Source: Magnetococcales bacterium (GTDB lineage Bacteria; Pseudomonadota; Magnetococcia; Magnetococcales; UBA8363). Taken from it: DNA of 37,565 nt. The DNA is taken from NCBI GenBank assembly GCA_015228975.1, contig JADGCN010000011.1:1-37565 (forward strand), written 5' to 3'. Under the pieces are notes generated by a model that was not told the DNA's origin, ran no database searches, and saw only the letters and a program-made list of their open reading frames with translations. The position numbers and the translations under genes were made by a program. Below, piece after piece: positions 1 to 8,671 of the stretch; the first letter of the stretch is position 1, and each line of letters begins with the position of its first letter.

Positions 1-315
1 GGTTTTGACATCCAGTTCCTTGAAGTGGGTTTCGGTTTTGACATCCAGTTCCTTAATGTCTCGCTTCAGGTTGGCTTCCACATTGGCCAAGTCTCGCTTC
101 AGGTTGGCGTCCACATTGGCCAAGTCTCGCTTCAGGTTGGCTTCTATATTGGCCAAATCCCGCTTGAGCGTAACCATGTCCTGTTTGGTTGCCAGACGTT
201 CTTCAACCAGGGCAAGAATAGCTTCAGCCTGGATTTCTGCTTGGCGTTCGTCTACACCAGCATCTCGGAGTTTTTTAACATAGGCGTGCGTGTCAAAGGC
301 GATAGTTGTACTCAT
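1..315 (-). CDS. DUF1640-type coiled-coil protein, N-terminal part (runs off left edge)
   Basis: Reading the minus strand from an ATG at 315 gives 105 codons with no stop before the window edge, so the C-terminus is missing. The start, MSTTIAFDTHAYVKKLRDAG, followed by an acidic helix with AEAILALVEERLATKQD, matches the N-terminal pattern of the DUF1640/CCDC90-like family. Members are small coiled-coil proteins usually ending in one membrane anchor; that end would lie outside the window. Residues from about 53 on are built from 11-residue units of the type LKRDLANVEAN, then two KELDVKT units. The 11-residue period fits a hendecad coiled coil. A GGAAAGAAG stretch lies upstream of the ATG as a possible ribosome site. 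The molecular role is not known and I do not assign one. Confidence 0.7.
   Translation of the reverse strand, partial: MSTTIAFDTHAYVKKLRDAGVDERQAEIQAEAILALVEERLATKQDMVTLKRDLANIEANLKRDLANVDANLKRDLANVEANLKRDIKELDVKTETHFKELDVKT
59..157. repeat. Three tandem 33-bp units encoding hendecad coiled-coil repeats
   Basis: Units at 59-91, 92-124 and 125-157 differ at only a few bases. On the minus strand each encodes LKRDLAN(V/I)(E/D)AN. A second pair of related 33-bp blocks lies at 1-33 and from 34. Multiples of 33 keep the frame, so copy number can change without breaking the gene. Confidence 0.85.
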
Positions 316-619
316 GATGGCTTCTTTCCAGGCTGAATCCAACCCATTTTTACGGTCATATTACCCTACATCGTCCGACACCGTCCAACCTTATTGCGAT
401 CCGGGAACCCTTGCTCTGGCTTTCTGGAAGTCTGCTTGCATACGGGTTCATTGTCACGATTCTGACAGGGATGGGATTTTTTGCGGGTGATGTAGATGAG
501 AGCGTAAGGTAGGAAAAGATCAATAGACATGAAATAACAGGATACTATGCGATCACCGCCAGGATGGTTCGGCTTATGCATTATGGCAGGCATCCCATGT
601 GTGTCTATAGGAGTCAAAA
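316..619. other. Intergenic region between divergent small genes
   Basis: This 304-bp stretch separates the minus-strand DUF1640-type gene from the plus-strand 55-codon ORF. Short open frames exist on both strands, but they have no family signature, no convincing ribosome site and low-complexity or Cys/Arg-rich composition, so I read them as chance. The region must hold promoters for both directions, but I cannot point to a convincing -35/-10 pair. Confidence 0.4.
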
Positions 620-787
620 ATGCCTGTGCTGAAGCTTCACAAGGATCGAGATCGTTTTCTGCTCAAGGATGGCGATACGGTTTTGATGGAGGGGATTAGT
701 CGTCAACAGTTGTTGAAATTGTTGCCACGGCTTAAATCCAGAGGATTTATTATTGATAACGTAGCGTTTTTACTGGGAAAATTATGA
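620..787 (+). CDS. Small hypothetical protein, 55 aa
   Basis: An ATG at 620 is preceded by AGGAG at about the right spacing and opens a 55-codon frame ending in TGA at 785. The product, beginning MPVLKLHKDRDRFLLKDGD and containing LLKLLPRLKSRGFIIDN, is basic and probably helical. It has no signal peptide or membrane segment. I do not recognise a family. The good ribosome site and the position just before the convergent methyltransferase gene make it plausible as a gene, but the short length leaves doubt. Confidence 0.45.
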   Translation: MPVLKLHKDRDRFLLKDGDTVLMEGISRQQLLKLLPRLKSRGFIIDNVAFLLGKL

Positions 788-879
788 TGAACACCGAGGC
801 TATCCTGAACAATGGACAGATGTTGCTGAGCAAAGAACCCAAAGGAGAGATCGGGAAACCATCGCTGTTTTTTCCCAGA

Positions 880-2076
880 TCAATCGACAACGCACAGCAA
901 CCCTTTGAGGTAGCGTCCTTCAGGAAAGGCCAGGGCAACGGGATGATCCGCCGGTGGTCCCAGGTGACGTTGGATCATGGCGTTGCGACCGGCGTCAATG
1001 GCTGCATCGGCAACCACCTTGGCAAACAGGTCTGCCGCTACACGACCGGAGCAGGAAAAGGTCAACAGGCGACCGCCCGGAGCTAGCAGACGAAAGGCCA
1101 GCCAATTCAGATCCTTATAGGCGCGAGCGGCACGCATCAACCCCGCCTGGGAGTCGGCGAGACGCGGTGGATCGAGGATGATGCAGTCGAAGGTTCGGTT
1201 TTGATCGCGCCACTCCCGAAGTTTGTGAAAAGCATTGCCTTTGCAATAGTCGAAACGATCTTCCGGCAAATGGTTCAGACGGGCATTGGCTGCGGCCTGG
1301 GACAGGAGGGTGGTGGAGGAGTCGAGATGGGTTACGTGGCTGGCTCCTGCTGCCATGGCGTTGAGTCCGAAACCACCGGAATAGGCAAAGGTGTTGAGTA
1401 CCCGCATCCCTTGACACCCTTCCCGGGCGATCAGGCGGTTGTCTTTTTGGTCCAGATAAAATCCAGTTTTGTGACCCTGCCAGGGATCGACGGCATAGTC
1501 GAGCCCGTGTTCCCGTAAAGGAATGGTTTCCGGTGGGGGGATGCCCAGGAGAGGGGCGCGAATTTCCGGCAAGCCTTCCTGGGAGCAGGCATCGCCTTCC
1601 GTGCGCTCCAACAATCCTTGGGCGCCGGTCATCTCCATGAGAACGGTCGCCAGATCGTGTTTCCAGGCCTGCGCCCCGGCACTGGTGAACTGTCCTACCA
1701 GCCAGTCGCCATAACGATCCACCACCACGCCGGGTAATCCGTCCGATTCGGCGTTGATAAGACGCAGACCGGTGCATTCATTGCAGTTGTTGCCAAAGAT
1801 TGCGCGGCGTTGCAGGGAAGCTTCGACCCGCTTGCGAAAAAACGATGGGTCGATGGTTTCATCGGCATGGAAACTCCATATGCGGCAGACGATTTGTGAG
1901 CGATCCGCATAGGCGCCATGTGCCAGGATGTTTCCCTTGGCATTGAGAATGGTAATGGTTTCCCCGGGTTTGGGTGTCCCCTCCAGGCGGGCCACAGCTC
2001 CGGAAAAAACCCACGGGTGCCGCCGCAGCAAAGATTTTTCCCGCCCCGTCTTCAAGGTTAACGTTGCTGTACTCAC
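880..2076 (-). CDS. rlmI: RlmI-like 23S rRNA (cytosine-C5) methyltransferase, PUA + SAM domain
   Basis: The 398-residue product has the layout of the RlmI/RlmK/YccW group: an N-terminal PUA RNA-binding domain (about residues 1-80, with LLRRHPWVFSGAV and ILAHGAYADRS) followed by a class I SAM-dependent methyltransferase domain. Visible motifs are VLNTFAYSGGFGLNA (SAM loop), THLDSS, and FDCIILDPPRLA, the catalytic DPP segment. The length is normal for the family (about 395). By family it methylates cytosine in 23S rRNA, but the exact nucleotide cannot be read from sequence, and RlmI-like paralogues differ in target. It is last in the murA-his operon. Its ATG overlaps the stop of the HIT gene by 4 bp, which suggests translational coupling. 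Confidence 0.85.
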   Translation of the reverse strand: MSTATLTLKTGREKSLLRRHPWVFSGAVARLEGTPKPGETITILNAKGNILAHGAYADRSQIVCRIWSFHADETIDPSFFRKRVEASLQRRAIFGNNCNECTGLRLINAESDGLPGVVVDRYGDWLVGQFTSAGAQAWKHDLATVLMEMTGAQGLLERTEGDACSQEGLPEIRAPLLGIPPPETIPLREHGLDYAVDPWQGHKTGFYLDQKDNRLIAREGCQGMRVLNTFAYSGGFGLNAMAAGASHVTHLDSSTTLLSQAAANARLNHLPEDRFDYCKGNAFHKLREWRDQNRTFDCIILDPPRLADSQAGLMRAARAYKDLNWLAFRLLAPGGRLLTFSCSGRVAADLFAKVVADAAIDAGRNAMIQRHLGPPADHPVALAFPEGRYLKGLLCVVD

Positions 2077-2423
2077 GCAGAAACCATACGCCCCAGGGGC
2101 TTGCCAGCTAAAATGTGGACATGGATATGAAACACTTCCTGCCCGGCATGGGCATGGGTGTTGATGATGGTGCGATAGCCCGTATTGGCGACCCCTAATT
2201 CACGGGCACAATGGGCGGTACGTTCCAACAGGTGGCCGAGAATCTCCCGATCTTCCGGTTGGACCGCATCCAAACTTTCCCAATGGTGTTTCGGTATGAC
2301 CAACACATGTACCGGTGCCTGGGGATGGATATCGTGGAAAGCGAGGCAATGGTCGTCCTCGTAGACTTTTTTTGCAGGAATCTGACCGGCGATAATTTTG
2401 CAAAACAGGCAAGATGAGTTCAT
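2073..2423 (-). CDS. HIT family protein (HinT-like nucleotide hydrolase)
   Basis: This 116-residue histidine-triad protein starts MNSSCLFCKIIAGQIPAKKV, the classic HinT opening with CxxC. It carries the active-site triad in QEVFHIHVHILAG (HxHxH). HinT proteins are nucleoside phosphoramidases acting on AMP-linked substrates in the cytoplasm. The family often sits at the end of his operons, as here between hisI and the rRNA methyltransferase gene. The length is typical. The start is ATG at 2423, and the stop overlaps the downstream ATG (ATGA). Confidence 0.92.
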   Translation of the reverse strand: MNSSCLFCKIIAGQIPAKKVYEDDHCLAFHDIHPQAPVHVLVIPKHHWESLDAVQPEDREILGHLLERTAHCARELGVANTGYRTIINTHAHAGQEVFHIHVHILAGKPLGRMVSA

Positions 2424-2445
2424 GGGAACTTATTCCTTGATGATG

Positions 2446-2838
2446 TCAGGAACGGCCATAGATTTCGTCAGGATTTTTCAATGGTTCGGCAATCTCCACC
2501 CAATCGCTGCCCTGGGCTTCAAGATAAAAGCAATTTTTCCGACCGGTGTGACAGGCCACACCCACCTGATCAACCAATAACAGCAAGGTATCCCGATCAC
2601 AATCGGTGCGGATGGCCTTGATTTTTTGAATATGGCCTGATGTCTCCCCTTTTTTCCAGAACTGCCCCCGGCTGCGAGACCAATAACAGGCGACGCCACT
2701 TGAGAGGGTCTCCTGTAACGATGCCCGATTCATCCAAGCCATCATCAGGATTTCGCCGGTATCGTGTTGTTGCGAAATGGCGGGAATCAAACCATCCTTG
2801 TTAAATTTAAGGGTTTCCAGATCGGGTATGGCGTTCAT
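2446..2838 (-). CDS. hisI: Phosphoribosyl-AMP cyclohydrolase HisI
   Basis: The enzyme opens the purine ring of phosphoribosyl-AMP in histidine synthesis. The 130-residue product keeps the family blocks MMAWMNRASLQET, CYWSRSRGQFWKKGETSGH, DCDRDTLLLLVDQ and ACHTGRKNCFY, with the metal-binding Asp and Cys residues. I start it at the ATG at 2838, preceded by GAGG; a longer frame upstream would overlap hisF and adds nothing conserved. It is a stand-alone HisI: the HisE (phosphoribosyl-ATP pyrophosphatase) domain that is fused in enterobacteria is absent, and no separate hisE is in this operon. Confidence 0.95.
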   Translation of the reverse strand: MNAIPDLETLKFNKDGLIPAISQQHDTGEILMMAWMNRASLQETLSSGVACYWSRSRGQFWKKGETSGHIQKIKAIRTDCDRDTLLLLVDQVGVACHTGRKNCFYLEAQGSDWVEIAEPLKNPDEIYGRS

Positions 2839-2846
2839 GGTATCCT

Positions 2847-3623
2847 CTAAAGGCGGACTTCGATACCCCGGTTTTGCAGAAACAGTTTGCATTCCGGGAT
2901 GGTATGTTGGCGAAAATGGAAAATGGAAGCGGCCAGCACGGCATCGGCACCGCCCTGCTGCAAACCTTCTAGCATGTGTTGCAAGGTTCCGACCCCACCC
3001 GAGGCGATGACCGGAATGGTGGTGGCTTGGGCAATGGCACGGGTCAAGGCGAGGTCATAGCCAATTTTGGTGCCATCCCGGTCCATGGAGGTGAGCAAAA
3101 TTTCTCCGGCACCGTAGTTTTCCATGCGCTGCGCCCAATCGACGGCATCCAATCCCGTAGGCTTGCGTCCGCCATGGGTAAAGATTTGCCAGCGGATGGG
3201 TTGGCCATGGGCATCCTTTTCGACGCATTTGGCATCGATGGCGACGACGATGCACTGGGAGCCGAAACGGCTGGAGGCTTCCTGGACGAATTCGGGGCGG
3301 AACACGGCGGCGGTGTTGATACCCACCTTGTCGGCACCGGCGTTCAACAGCCGACGAATATCCTCGTTGGTGCGGATGCCACCGCCGACGGTCAGGGGGA
3401 TGAACACGGCTTCGGCAGTGCGGCGGACCACGTCCAGAATGGTATCCCGATTTTCGTGGGAGGCGGTGATGTCGAGGAACGTCAGTTCGTCAGCCCCTTC
3501 CAGATCGTAGCGGCTGGCAGCTTCGACGGGATCGCCGGCGTCGACAAGGTCTTCAAATTGGACCCCTTTGACGACACGTCCTTCGCGGACATCAAGGCAT
3601 GGGATAATCCTTTTGGCAAGCAT
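2847..3623 (-). CDS. hisF: Imidazole glycerol phosphate synthase, cyclase subunit HisF
   Basis: HisF is the (beta/alpha)8-barrel cyclase that uses ammonia from HisH to make imidazole glycerol phosphate and AICAR. The 258-residue product starts [12 protein letters not shown], with the catalytic Asp in [12 protein letters not shown] and the second catalytic Asp in [11 protein letters not shown]. Phosphate-binding loops are seen as TVGGGIRT and IASGGVG. I chose the ATG at 3623 because the 35 residues upstream are unlike the family. The gene sits 46 bp after hisA and 8 bp before the hisI start. Confidence 0.97.
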   Translation of the reverse strand: MLAKRIIPCLDVREGRVVKGVQFEDLVDAGDPVEAASRYDLEGADELTFLDITASHENRDTILDVVRRTAEAVFIPLTVGGGIRTNEDIRRLLNAGADKVGINTAAVFRPEFVQEASSRFGSQCIVVAIDAKCVEKDAHGQPIRWQIFTHGGRKPTGLDAVDWAQRMENYGAGEILLTSMDRDGTKIGYDLALTRAIAQATTIPVIASGGVGTLQHMLEGLQQGGADAVLAASIFHFRQHTIPECKLFLQNRGIEVRL

Positions 3624-3669
3624 GATTCCAGGTTTCCTCCCGTTGCGGGTTTCGACCGTTGGCTGAAGG

Positions 3670-4419
3670 TTAGCGGGATTTGTGTTTGGTGATCCGTACG
3701 GCTTCGCGAAAGTCGAGCCGGCCATCATAAATAGCCTTGCCGGTGATGACGCCGGAGATCATGCCGCCATTGGGGAAGGGTCCATGGTTGGCCATGGCAT
3801 TTTGGATATCGGTGATTCCGGCCACTCCCCCCGACAGGATGATGGGTAGCGAGACCGCCTGGGCCATGGCCACGGTTGCCGCCAGGTTGCTTCCGGTGAG
3901 GGCACCATCGCGGGAGATGTCGGTAAAAATGATTTCCGCCACGCCGGCATCTTCAAACATGCGTGCCAGGGAGGTGGCATCCAGGCTGGTGAGTTCCGAC
4001 CATCCTTGTATGGCGACTTTGCCATCGCGGGCGTCGATGCCAACGGAAATACGATTGGGAAATTGGCGACAGGCTTCGTGAACCAGCATGGGATTGCGAC
4101 AGCTAACCGTCCCGAGGATGACACGAAAAATGCCCGAATCCAAAGCGGACGCGATTGTTTTTAAATCGCGGATACCGCCGCCGAGTTGTACGGGAATGCT
4201 TATGGATTCAAGGATGGCACCGACGGCGACATCGTTGACACGTTCCCCGGCGAAGGCCCCATCCAGATCGACCACATGCAGGCGTTCCGCCCCCTCGCTT
4301 TGCCAGCGACGGGCCATGGCCGCCGGGTCATCGGAATAGACGGTATCTTGTTGCATATCCCCCTGAAACAGGCGGACACAGCGACCATCTTTAAGGTCGA
4401 TGGCAGGGATGACAATCAT
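3670..4419 (-). CDS. hisA: ProFAR isomerase HisA
   Basis: HisA is the phosphoribosylformimino-AICAR-phosphate isomerase, an Amadori-type step just before HisHF. The 249-residue barrel starts [17 protein letters not shown] with the catalytic Asp in AIDL. It shows [16 protein letters not shown], the second catalytic Asp in FTDISRDG, and LSGGV near the end. The length is typical. It follows hisH with only a 3-bp gap. Confidence 0.97.
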   Translation of the reverse strand: MIVIPAIDLKDGRCVRLFQGDMQQDTVYSDDPAAMARRWQSEGAERLHVVDLDGAFAGERVNDVAVGAILESISIPVQLGGGIRDLKTIASALDSGIFRVILGTVSCRNPMLVHEACRQFPNRISVGIDARDGKVAIQGWSELTSLDATSLARMFEDAGVAEIIFTDISRDGALTGSNLAATVAMAQAVSLPIILSGGVAGITDIQNAMANHGPFPNGGMISGVITGKAIYDGRLDFREAVRITKHKSR

Positions 4420-4422
4420 GAT

Positions 4423-5058
4423 CTAGGGGCTCCAGGATAAGAAATTTTCCAAAATTTTCAAGCCGAGGTTTTGGCTTTTTTCGGGATGGAACTGGGTGGC
4501 GAACAGGTTGTCGCGGGCGATGGCGGCGCAAAAAGGGATGCCGTAAACGCTGGTTCCAACGGTGCATTCCGGTTGATCGGGCAGGCCATGATAGGAATGG
4601 ACAAAGTAGAAGAACGATTCCTGAGGAATTCCGGCCCACAGGGGATGCGGACGGTTTTGTCGCACCCGATTCCAACCCATGTGGGGTACCTTGAGCATCA
4701 TGGCGGGGTTGTGGGGATCGGGCATGGTTTTATCGAAGGCGACGACCTTGCCGGAAAAAAGATTCAATCCCGGGTGGATACCAAATTCGTGTCCTTCGCC
4801 GAACAGGAGTTGCATGCCGACGCAAATACCCAAGAATGGTTTGCCCGCCTGGATGTGTTGCAGGACGGGTTCGATCAGTTGGGCTTTTTCCAGGTTGAGA
4901 CGGCAATCGCCAAAGGCACCCACTCCGGGCAAGAGGATGCGGTCGGCCTGACGGATATCTTCCGGGCGTTGGCTGACCAGCACCCGGCCCCCTGATTTTT
5001 CCAGGGCTTTGGCGACCGAACGCAGATTGCCCGATCCATAGTCGATCACGGTGATCAT
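4423..5058 (-). CDS. hisH: Imidazole glycerol phosphate synthase, glutaminase subunit HisH
   Basis: HisH is a class I glutamine amidotransferase that supplies ammonia to HisF. The 211-residue protein has the oxyanion region [11 protein letters not shown], the nucleophile Cys in [13 protein letters not shown], the FVHSYH segment, and the His-Glu pair in ATQFHPEKS. Its ATG overlaps the hisB stop by 4 bp. The pairing with hisF in the same operon supports the HisHF complex. Confidence 0.97.
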   Translation of the reverse strand: MITVIDYGSGNLRSVAKALEKSGGRVLVSQRPEDIRQADRILLPGVGAFGDCRLNLEKAQLIEPVLQHIQAGKPFLGICVGMQLLFGEGHEFGIHPGLNLFSGKVVAFDKTMPDPHNPAMMLKVPHMGWNRVRQNRPHPLWAGIPQESFFYFVHSYHGLPDQPECTVGTSVYGIPFCAAIARDNLFATQFHPEKSQNLGLKILENFLSWSP

Positions 5059-5651
5059 AGCGACAGAGTCCCTTTGGTGCTGGGTATTTCGGTGGCTCGT
5101 TTGGGATCAAGGGCGCAGCCGTGACGCAGGGCCAACGCCAACGCCTTGAAGCAGGATTCGATGATATGGTGGCTGTTGGCACCGTACAGGTTTTCCACAT
5201 GCAGGGTGATATTGGCGTTGCTGGCAAAGGCGTTAAACCATTCTTTGAAGAGTTCGGTATCGAAATGACCCAATTTTTGCGTTGGGAAGGCGACCCGCCA
5301 GGTTAAGCCGGGTCGATTGGACAAATCCACCACCACCCGTGATAAAGATTCATCGAGGGGGGCATAGGCGACGCCAAAACGGTTGATTCCGCGGCGATCT
5401 CCCAAGGCCTGATGGAACGCCTGTCCCAGGGCGATGCCGACATCTTCCACGGTGTGGTGGTCATCGATATCGGTATCGCCTTGGGCGTGGATTTCCATGT
5501 CAAACTGCCCATGGCGCGCCAGTTGGTCCAGCATATGGTTGAGAAAACCGATACCGGTATTGATGCGTGCCGACCCGGTACCGTCCAGATTCAGGGTCAG
5601 GGCAATGGTGGTTTCGGAGGTTTGGCGTTGGATGGTGGCCAGACGTGTCAT
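5055..5651 (-). CDS. hisB: Imidazoleglycerol-phosphate dehydratase HisB
   Basis: This is the stand-alone dehydratase (198 aa), without the histidinol-phosphatase domain fused in enterobacteria. The metal-binding repeats are visible: [34 protein letters not shown], and toward the C-terminus [18 protein letters not shown]. Start and stop overlap hisD and hisH by 4 bp each (ATGA junctions), so translation is probably coupled. Confidence 0.97.
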   Translation of the reverse strand: MTRLATIQRQTSETTIALTLNLDGTGSARINTGIGFLNHMLDQLARHGQFDMEIHAQGDTDIDDHHTVEDVGIALGQAFHQALGDRRGINRFGVAYAPLDESLSRVVVDLSNRPGLTWRVAFPTQKLGHFDTELFKEWFNAFASNANITLHVENLYGANSHHIIESCFKALALALRHGCALDPKRATEIPSTKGTLSL

Positions 5652-6964
5652 GAGAGGGATGCCAATCGCAGATCAATACTGAGTTTGTGGGCGGTCAAAC
5701 CTTCGGAGTGGGCCAGTCGGGCCGCTGCGGGGCCGATGGTTTTCAGGGCGTCTTGGGTACAACCGATGAGGCTGGAACGTTTGATGAAATCGGTAACACC
5801 CAGGGGGCCGGAAAAACGGGCGGTACGGGATGTGGGGAGGACATGGTTGGGTCCGGCGATGTAATCCCCGATGGGTTCGGGTGTGAATTTGCCGAGGAAT
5901 ATGGCACCGGCGTTGTCGATCCGGTCCAGGTAGGACTCGGGGTTGGCAACGGCCAGTTCCAGATGTTCTGGAGCCAGTTGTGACGCAAGTTGACAGGCTT
6001 CGTTGAGGGAACGGGTGACGATGATGGCGCCGTGTTGTGCCAGGGCTTGCCGACATATGTCACTGCGTTGCAGGGCGTCTAAATGCTTGTTTAAGGCCTG
6101 GACGACCTGGTTGGCCAGTGGGGGGTGATCGGTCAGGAGAATGGCGCGGGCGGAGGTGTCGTGTTCCGCCTGGGAGAGCAGGTCGGCGGCGAGCCATTCG
6201 GGATCGTTGTCCCGATCGGCGATGATGATGATTTCCGAAGGACCAGCGATCATATCGATGCCCACCTGGCCGAAGACCTGACGTTTGGCGGTGGCGACGT
6301 AGATATTGCCTGGTCCGCAAATTTTATCGACCGGGCGGATGGTTTGGGTACCGAAAGCGAGTGCCGCGATTGCCTGGGCACCGCCAATGCGGTAGATCTC
6401 ATCGACTTCGGCAATTTTGGCGGCGGCCAGGAGCAGGGGGTTGAATACGCCATCGGGAGTGGGGACGGTCATCACCAACTCTTTGACGCCGGCGACTTTG
6501 GCGGGCAGGGCGTTCATGAGTACCGACGAGGGATAACTGGCCAATCCCCCGGGTACGTAGAGTCCAACCCGATGCATGGGGCGCAGGCGTTGCCCCAGGG
6601 TGGTTTTTTGCATGTCCTCGAAGGTATGGGTGCCCATTTGCGGGAGTTGCCAGGTGTGGTAAGCGCGGATGCGTTCGGCGGCAAGCCTCAGGGCGTCGAT
6701 ATCGGCGGTGGCGCATTCCTGGTAGGCGGCATCGATTTCCTCTCTACTGAAGCGCATTGTTGCCGCAGTGAGGGTATTGCGGTCCAATTCGTTGGTTCGT
6801 GCGACGAGGGCGGTATCGCCTTTGGTTTTAATTTCGTGAATGATTTTGGCGACGATGGTTTCGACCTGGGTCGATGTCTCTTCGTCCTGCTGTTTAAGGC
6901 GGGAAAAATCATCGGTGAAATGGGGATCGGTAGTACCCAATATGCGAATGGGTGCGTTGTTCAT
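5648..6964 (-). CDS. hisD: Histidinol dehydrogenase HisD
   Basis: HisD oxidises histidinol to histidine in two NAD-dependent steps with a zinc ion. The product has [26 protein letters not shown], the catalytic Glu-His pair in LAPEHLEL, and [20 protein letters not shown]. From the ATG at 6964 it is 438 residues, close to the family norm. A TTG at 7009 in frame would overlap the murA stop by 4 bp and add 15 residues. Neither start has a strong ribosome site, so the start is uncertain. The murA-hisD junction is conserved in many proteobacteria with hisG between; hisG is not here. Confidence 0.95.
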   Translation of the reverse strand: MNNAPIRILGTTDPHFTDDFSRLKQQDEETSTQVETIVAKIIHEIKTKGDTALVARTNELDRNTLTAATMRFSREEIDAAYQECATADIDALRLAAERIRAYHTWQLPQMGTHTFEDMQKTTLGQRLRPMHRVGLYVPGGLASYPSSVLMNALPAKVAGVKELVMTVPTPDGVFNPLLLAAAKIAEVDEIYRIGGAQAIAALAFGTQTIRPVDKICGPGNIYVATAKRQVFGQVGIDMIAGPSEIIIIADRDNDPEWLAADLLSQAEHDTSARAILLTDHPPLANQVVQALNKHLDALQRSDICRQALAQHGAIIVTRSLNEACQLASQLAPEHLELAVANPESYLDRIDNAGAIFLGKFTPEPIGDYIAGPNHVLPTSRTARFSGPLGVTDFIKRSSLIGCTQDALKTIGPAAARLAHSEGLTAHKLSIDLRLASLS

Positions 6965-7005
6965 CGTCTGGTTTGCCAATGTCGGGGTGGTCCATGGCGC
7001 TTGGT

Positions 7006-8265
7006 TCAACCACTGATCCGTTGAATATCGGCGTCCAGGGCGCGCAATTTTTCTTCGATTCTCTCATATCCGCGATCAATATGGTAGACCCGGGAGATGA
7101 GTGTTTCACCTTCAGCGGCCAGGCCGGCCAGAACCAGGGAGGCGGAGGCGCGCAGGTCGGTGGCCATGACCGGGGCGCCAACGAGTTTTGGGGAACCCCG
7201 CACAATGGCGGTATTGCCACGAACGCGAATGTTGGCTCCCATGCGTTGCAATTCGGAGACGTGCATGAAGCGGTTTTCAAACACGGTTTCCGTGACGACA
7301 CCGGTTCCTTTGGCCAAGCTGATGAGGACCAGCATCTGCGCTTGCAGATCGGTGGGGAAGCCGGGATAGGGGCTGGTTTCCAGGTCGATGGCCTCGATGG
7401 TACCGTTTCCCTGGATACGGAGGGTTCTGTCGTCGATTTCTTCGATTTGCGCCCCCATGGCGACGAGCTTGTCGATAGGGGCGCGCAGGGTGTCGACATT
7501 GACCTTGGTCAAATGGACATTGCCCTTGGTCAGCACGGCGGCGATCATGAAGGTGGCGGCTTCGATGCGATCCGAGATGATGTCGTGGTGGCACCCGGAG
7601 AGTTCATCGACCCCATCGATGATGAGGGTACTGGTACCGGCCCCATGGATTTTGGCCCCCATGGCGGTCAGGCACTGGGCCAGATCGACGACTTCGGGTT
7701 CACGGGCGGCATTTTCCAGGATGGTTTGCCCTTGGGCCAGGGTGGCGGCCATCAGCAGATTTTCGGTGCCGGTGACGGTTACGGGATCGAAGATGAAACG
7801 GGCACCCCGGAGACGTTTGGCGCGGGCGCGAATGTAGCCGGCGGTCAAGTCGATTTCCGCCCCCATGGCTTTGAGACCGTCGAGGTGCATGTTGACGGGT
7901 CGCGAGCCGATGGCACAGCCGCCGGGGAGTGAGATTTCGGTTTGCCCGTAGCGCGCCAGGAGCGGTCCCATGACGAGGATGGAGGCCCGCATGGTGCTGA
8001 CGAGTTCGTAGGGGGCGGTAAAATTGGTGATTTGGCTATTGTCGATTTCCACACCGAGCTTTTCGTCGATGGTGATTGCCGAGCCGTGTTGGCCCATCAG
8101 CTCCACCATGGTGGTGACGTCTCTCAGGTGTGGAATATTGGACAGGTGCAGACGACCCGTTGTCAGCAGGCTGGCTGCCAGGACGGGGAGGGTGGCGTTT
8201 TTGGCGCCACTGATGGAAATCGACCCGGTTAAGGGTCGGCCACCTCGTACCAATATCTTATCCAT
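7006..8265 (-). CDS. murA: UDP-N-acetylglucosamine 1-carboxyvinyltransferase MurA
   Basis: MurA transfers enolpyruvate from PEP to UDP-GlcNAc, the first committed step of peptidoglycan synthesis. The 419-residue product starts [20 protein letters not shown] and has [16 protein letters not shown]. The loop with the usual catalytic Cys is visible as [16 protein letters not shown], so it should be fosfomycin-sensitive by family rule. I chose the ATG at 8265; an in-frame TTG at 8289 adds eight residues with no support. It is first in the operon, so the promoter should lie in 8266-8671. Confidence 0.97.
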   Translation of the reverse strand: MDKILVRGGRPLTGSISISGAKNATLPVLAASLLTTGRLHLSNIPHLRDVTTMVELMGQHGSAITIDEKLGVEIDNSQITNFTAPYELVSTMRASILVMGPLLARYGQTEISLPGGCAIGSRPVNMHLDGLKAMGAEIDLTAGYIRARAKRLRGARFIFDPVTVTGTENLLMAATLAQGQTILENAAREPEVVDLAQCLTAMGAKIHGAGTSTLIIDGVDELSGCHHDIISDRIEAATFMIAAVLTKGNVHLTKVNVDTLRAPIDKLVAMGAQIEEIDDRTLRIQGNGTIEAIDLETSPYPGFPTDLQAQMLVLISLAKGTGVVTETVFENRFMHVSELQRMGANIRVRGNTAIVRGSPKLVGAPVMATDLRASASLVLAGLAAEGETLISRVYHIDRGYERIEEKLRALDADIQRISG

Positions 8266-8671
8266 GGGGCATTCATTTACAGGAATCAAGACTCAAAGGC
8301 AAGTTTTTGGCGCGTTAAAATTGTAAGGGGTGTTGAGAAATTGCGTGGTGGATGAACCACTCGGGCGCAGGAAGAAGGACGTAAATGATAGTGAAAACAT
8401 GGAAATTTAAATATTTAATTGATGAAAATTGGCAGAAAATAAGATGTTAGAAAAAAAAATGCCGATGTAGGATTTTTCATTTTCTTTTGTGGCCAATTTT
8501 CGTAGGATTCCCTGCGAATCTGCGAAGGGGTGTCATTCCGGGTATTCTTGAAATGCCCTAAACAAAAAAAATGAATGGCTCTGCCGGACCGGAAGCATGA
8601 GCAGGATAAACCGTTATTGTAAACTCGCACAGAGGGGCCGTTTCGGCCTGGCCCAACAAGGATCATAGGAT
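8266..8671. other. Divergent intergenic region, promoters for murA-his and the carboxylase module
   Basis: This 406-bp region separates two divergent operons. It has an A/T-rich core around 8390-8460 and a small GGCCG/CGGCC hairpin around 8636-8648, just upstream of the plus-strand gene. I find no open frame with a credible start, no His-rich leader peptide, and no clear -35/-10 pair. Confidence 0.5.

Noticed and set aside
366-617. Minus-strand 83-codon frame between the first two genes
   Set aside because: No ribosome site, low-complexity ends and no recognisable pattern.
784-1086. Plus-strand frame of 100 codons overlapping the 55-aa ORF stop and the rRNA methyltransferase gene
   Set aside because: Two thirds of it lie antisense to conserved rlmI codons; no family signature and no ribosome site.
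6125-7932. Long plus-strand open frames antisense to hisD and murA
   Set aside because: They mirror strongly conserved genes, are Gly/Asp-rich as expected of antisense frames, and show no domain.
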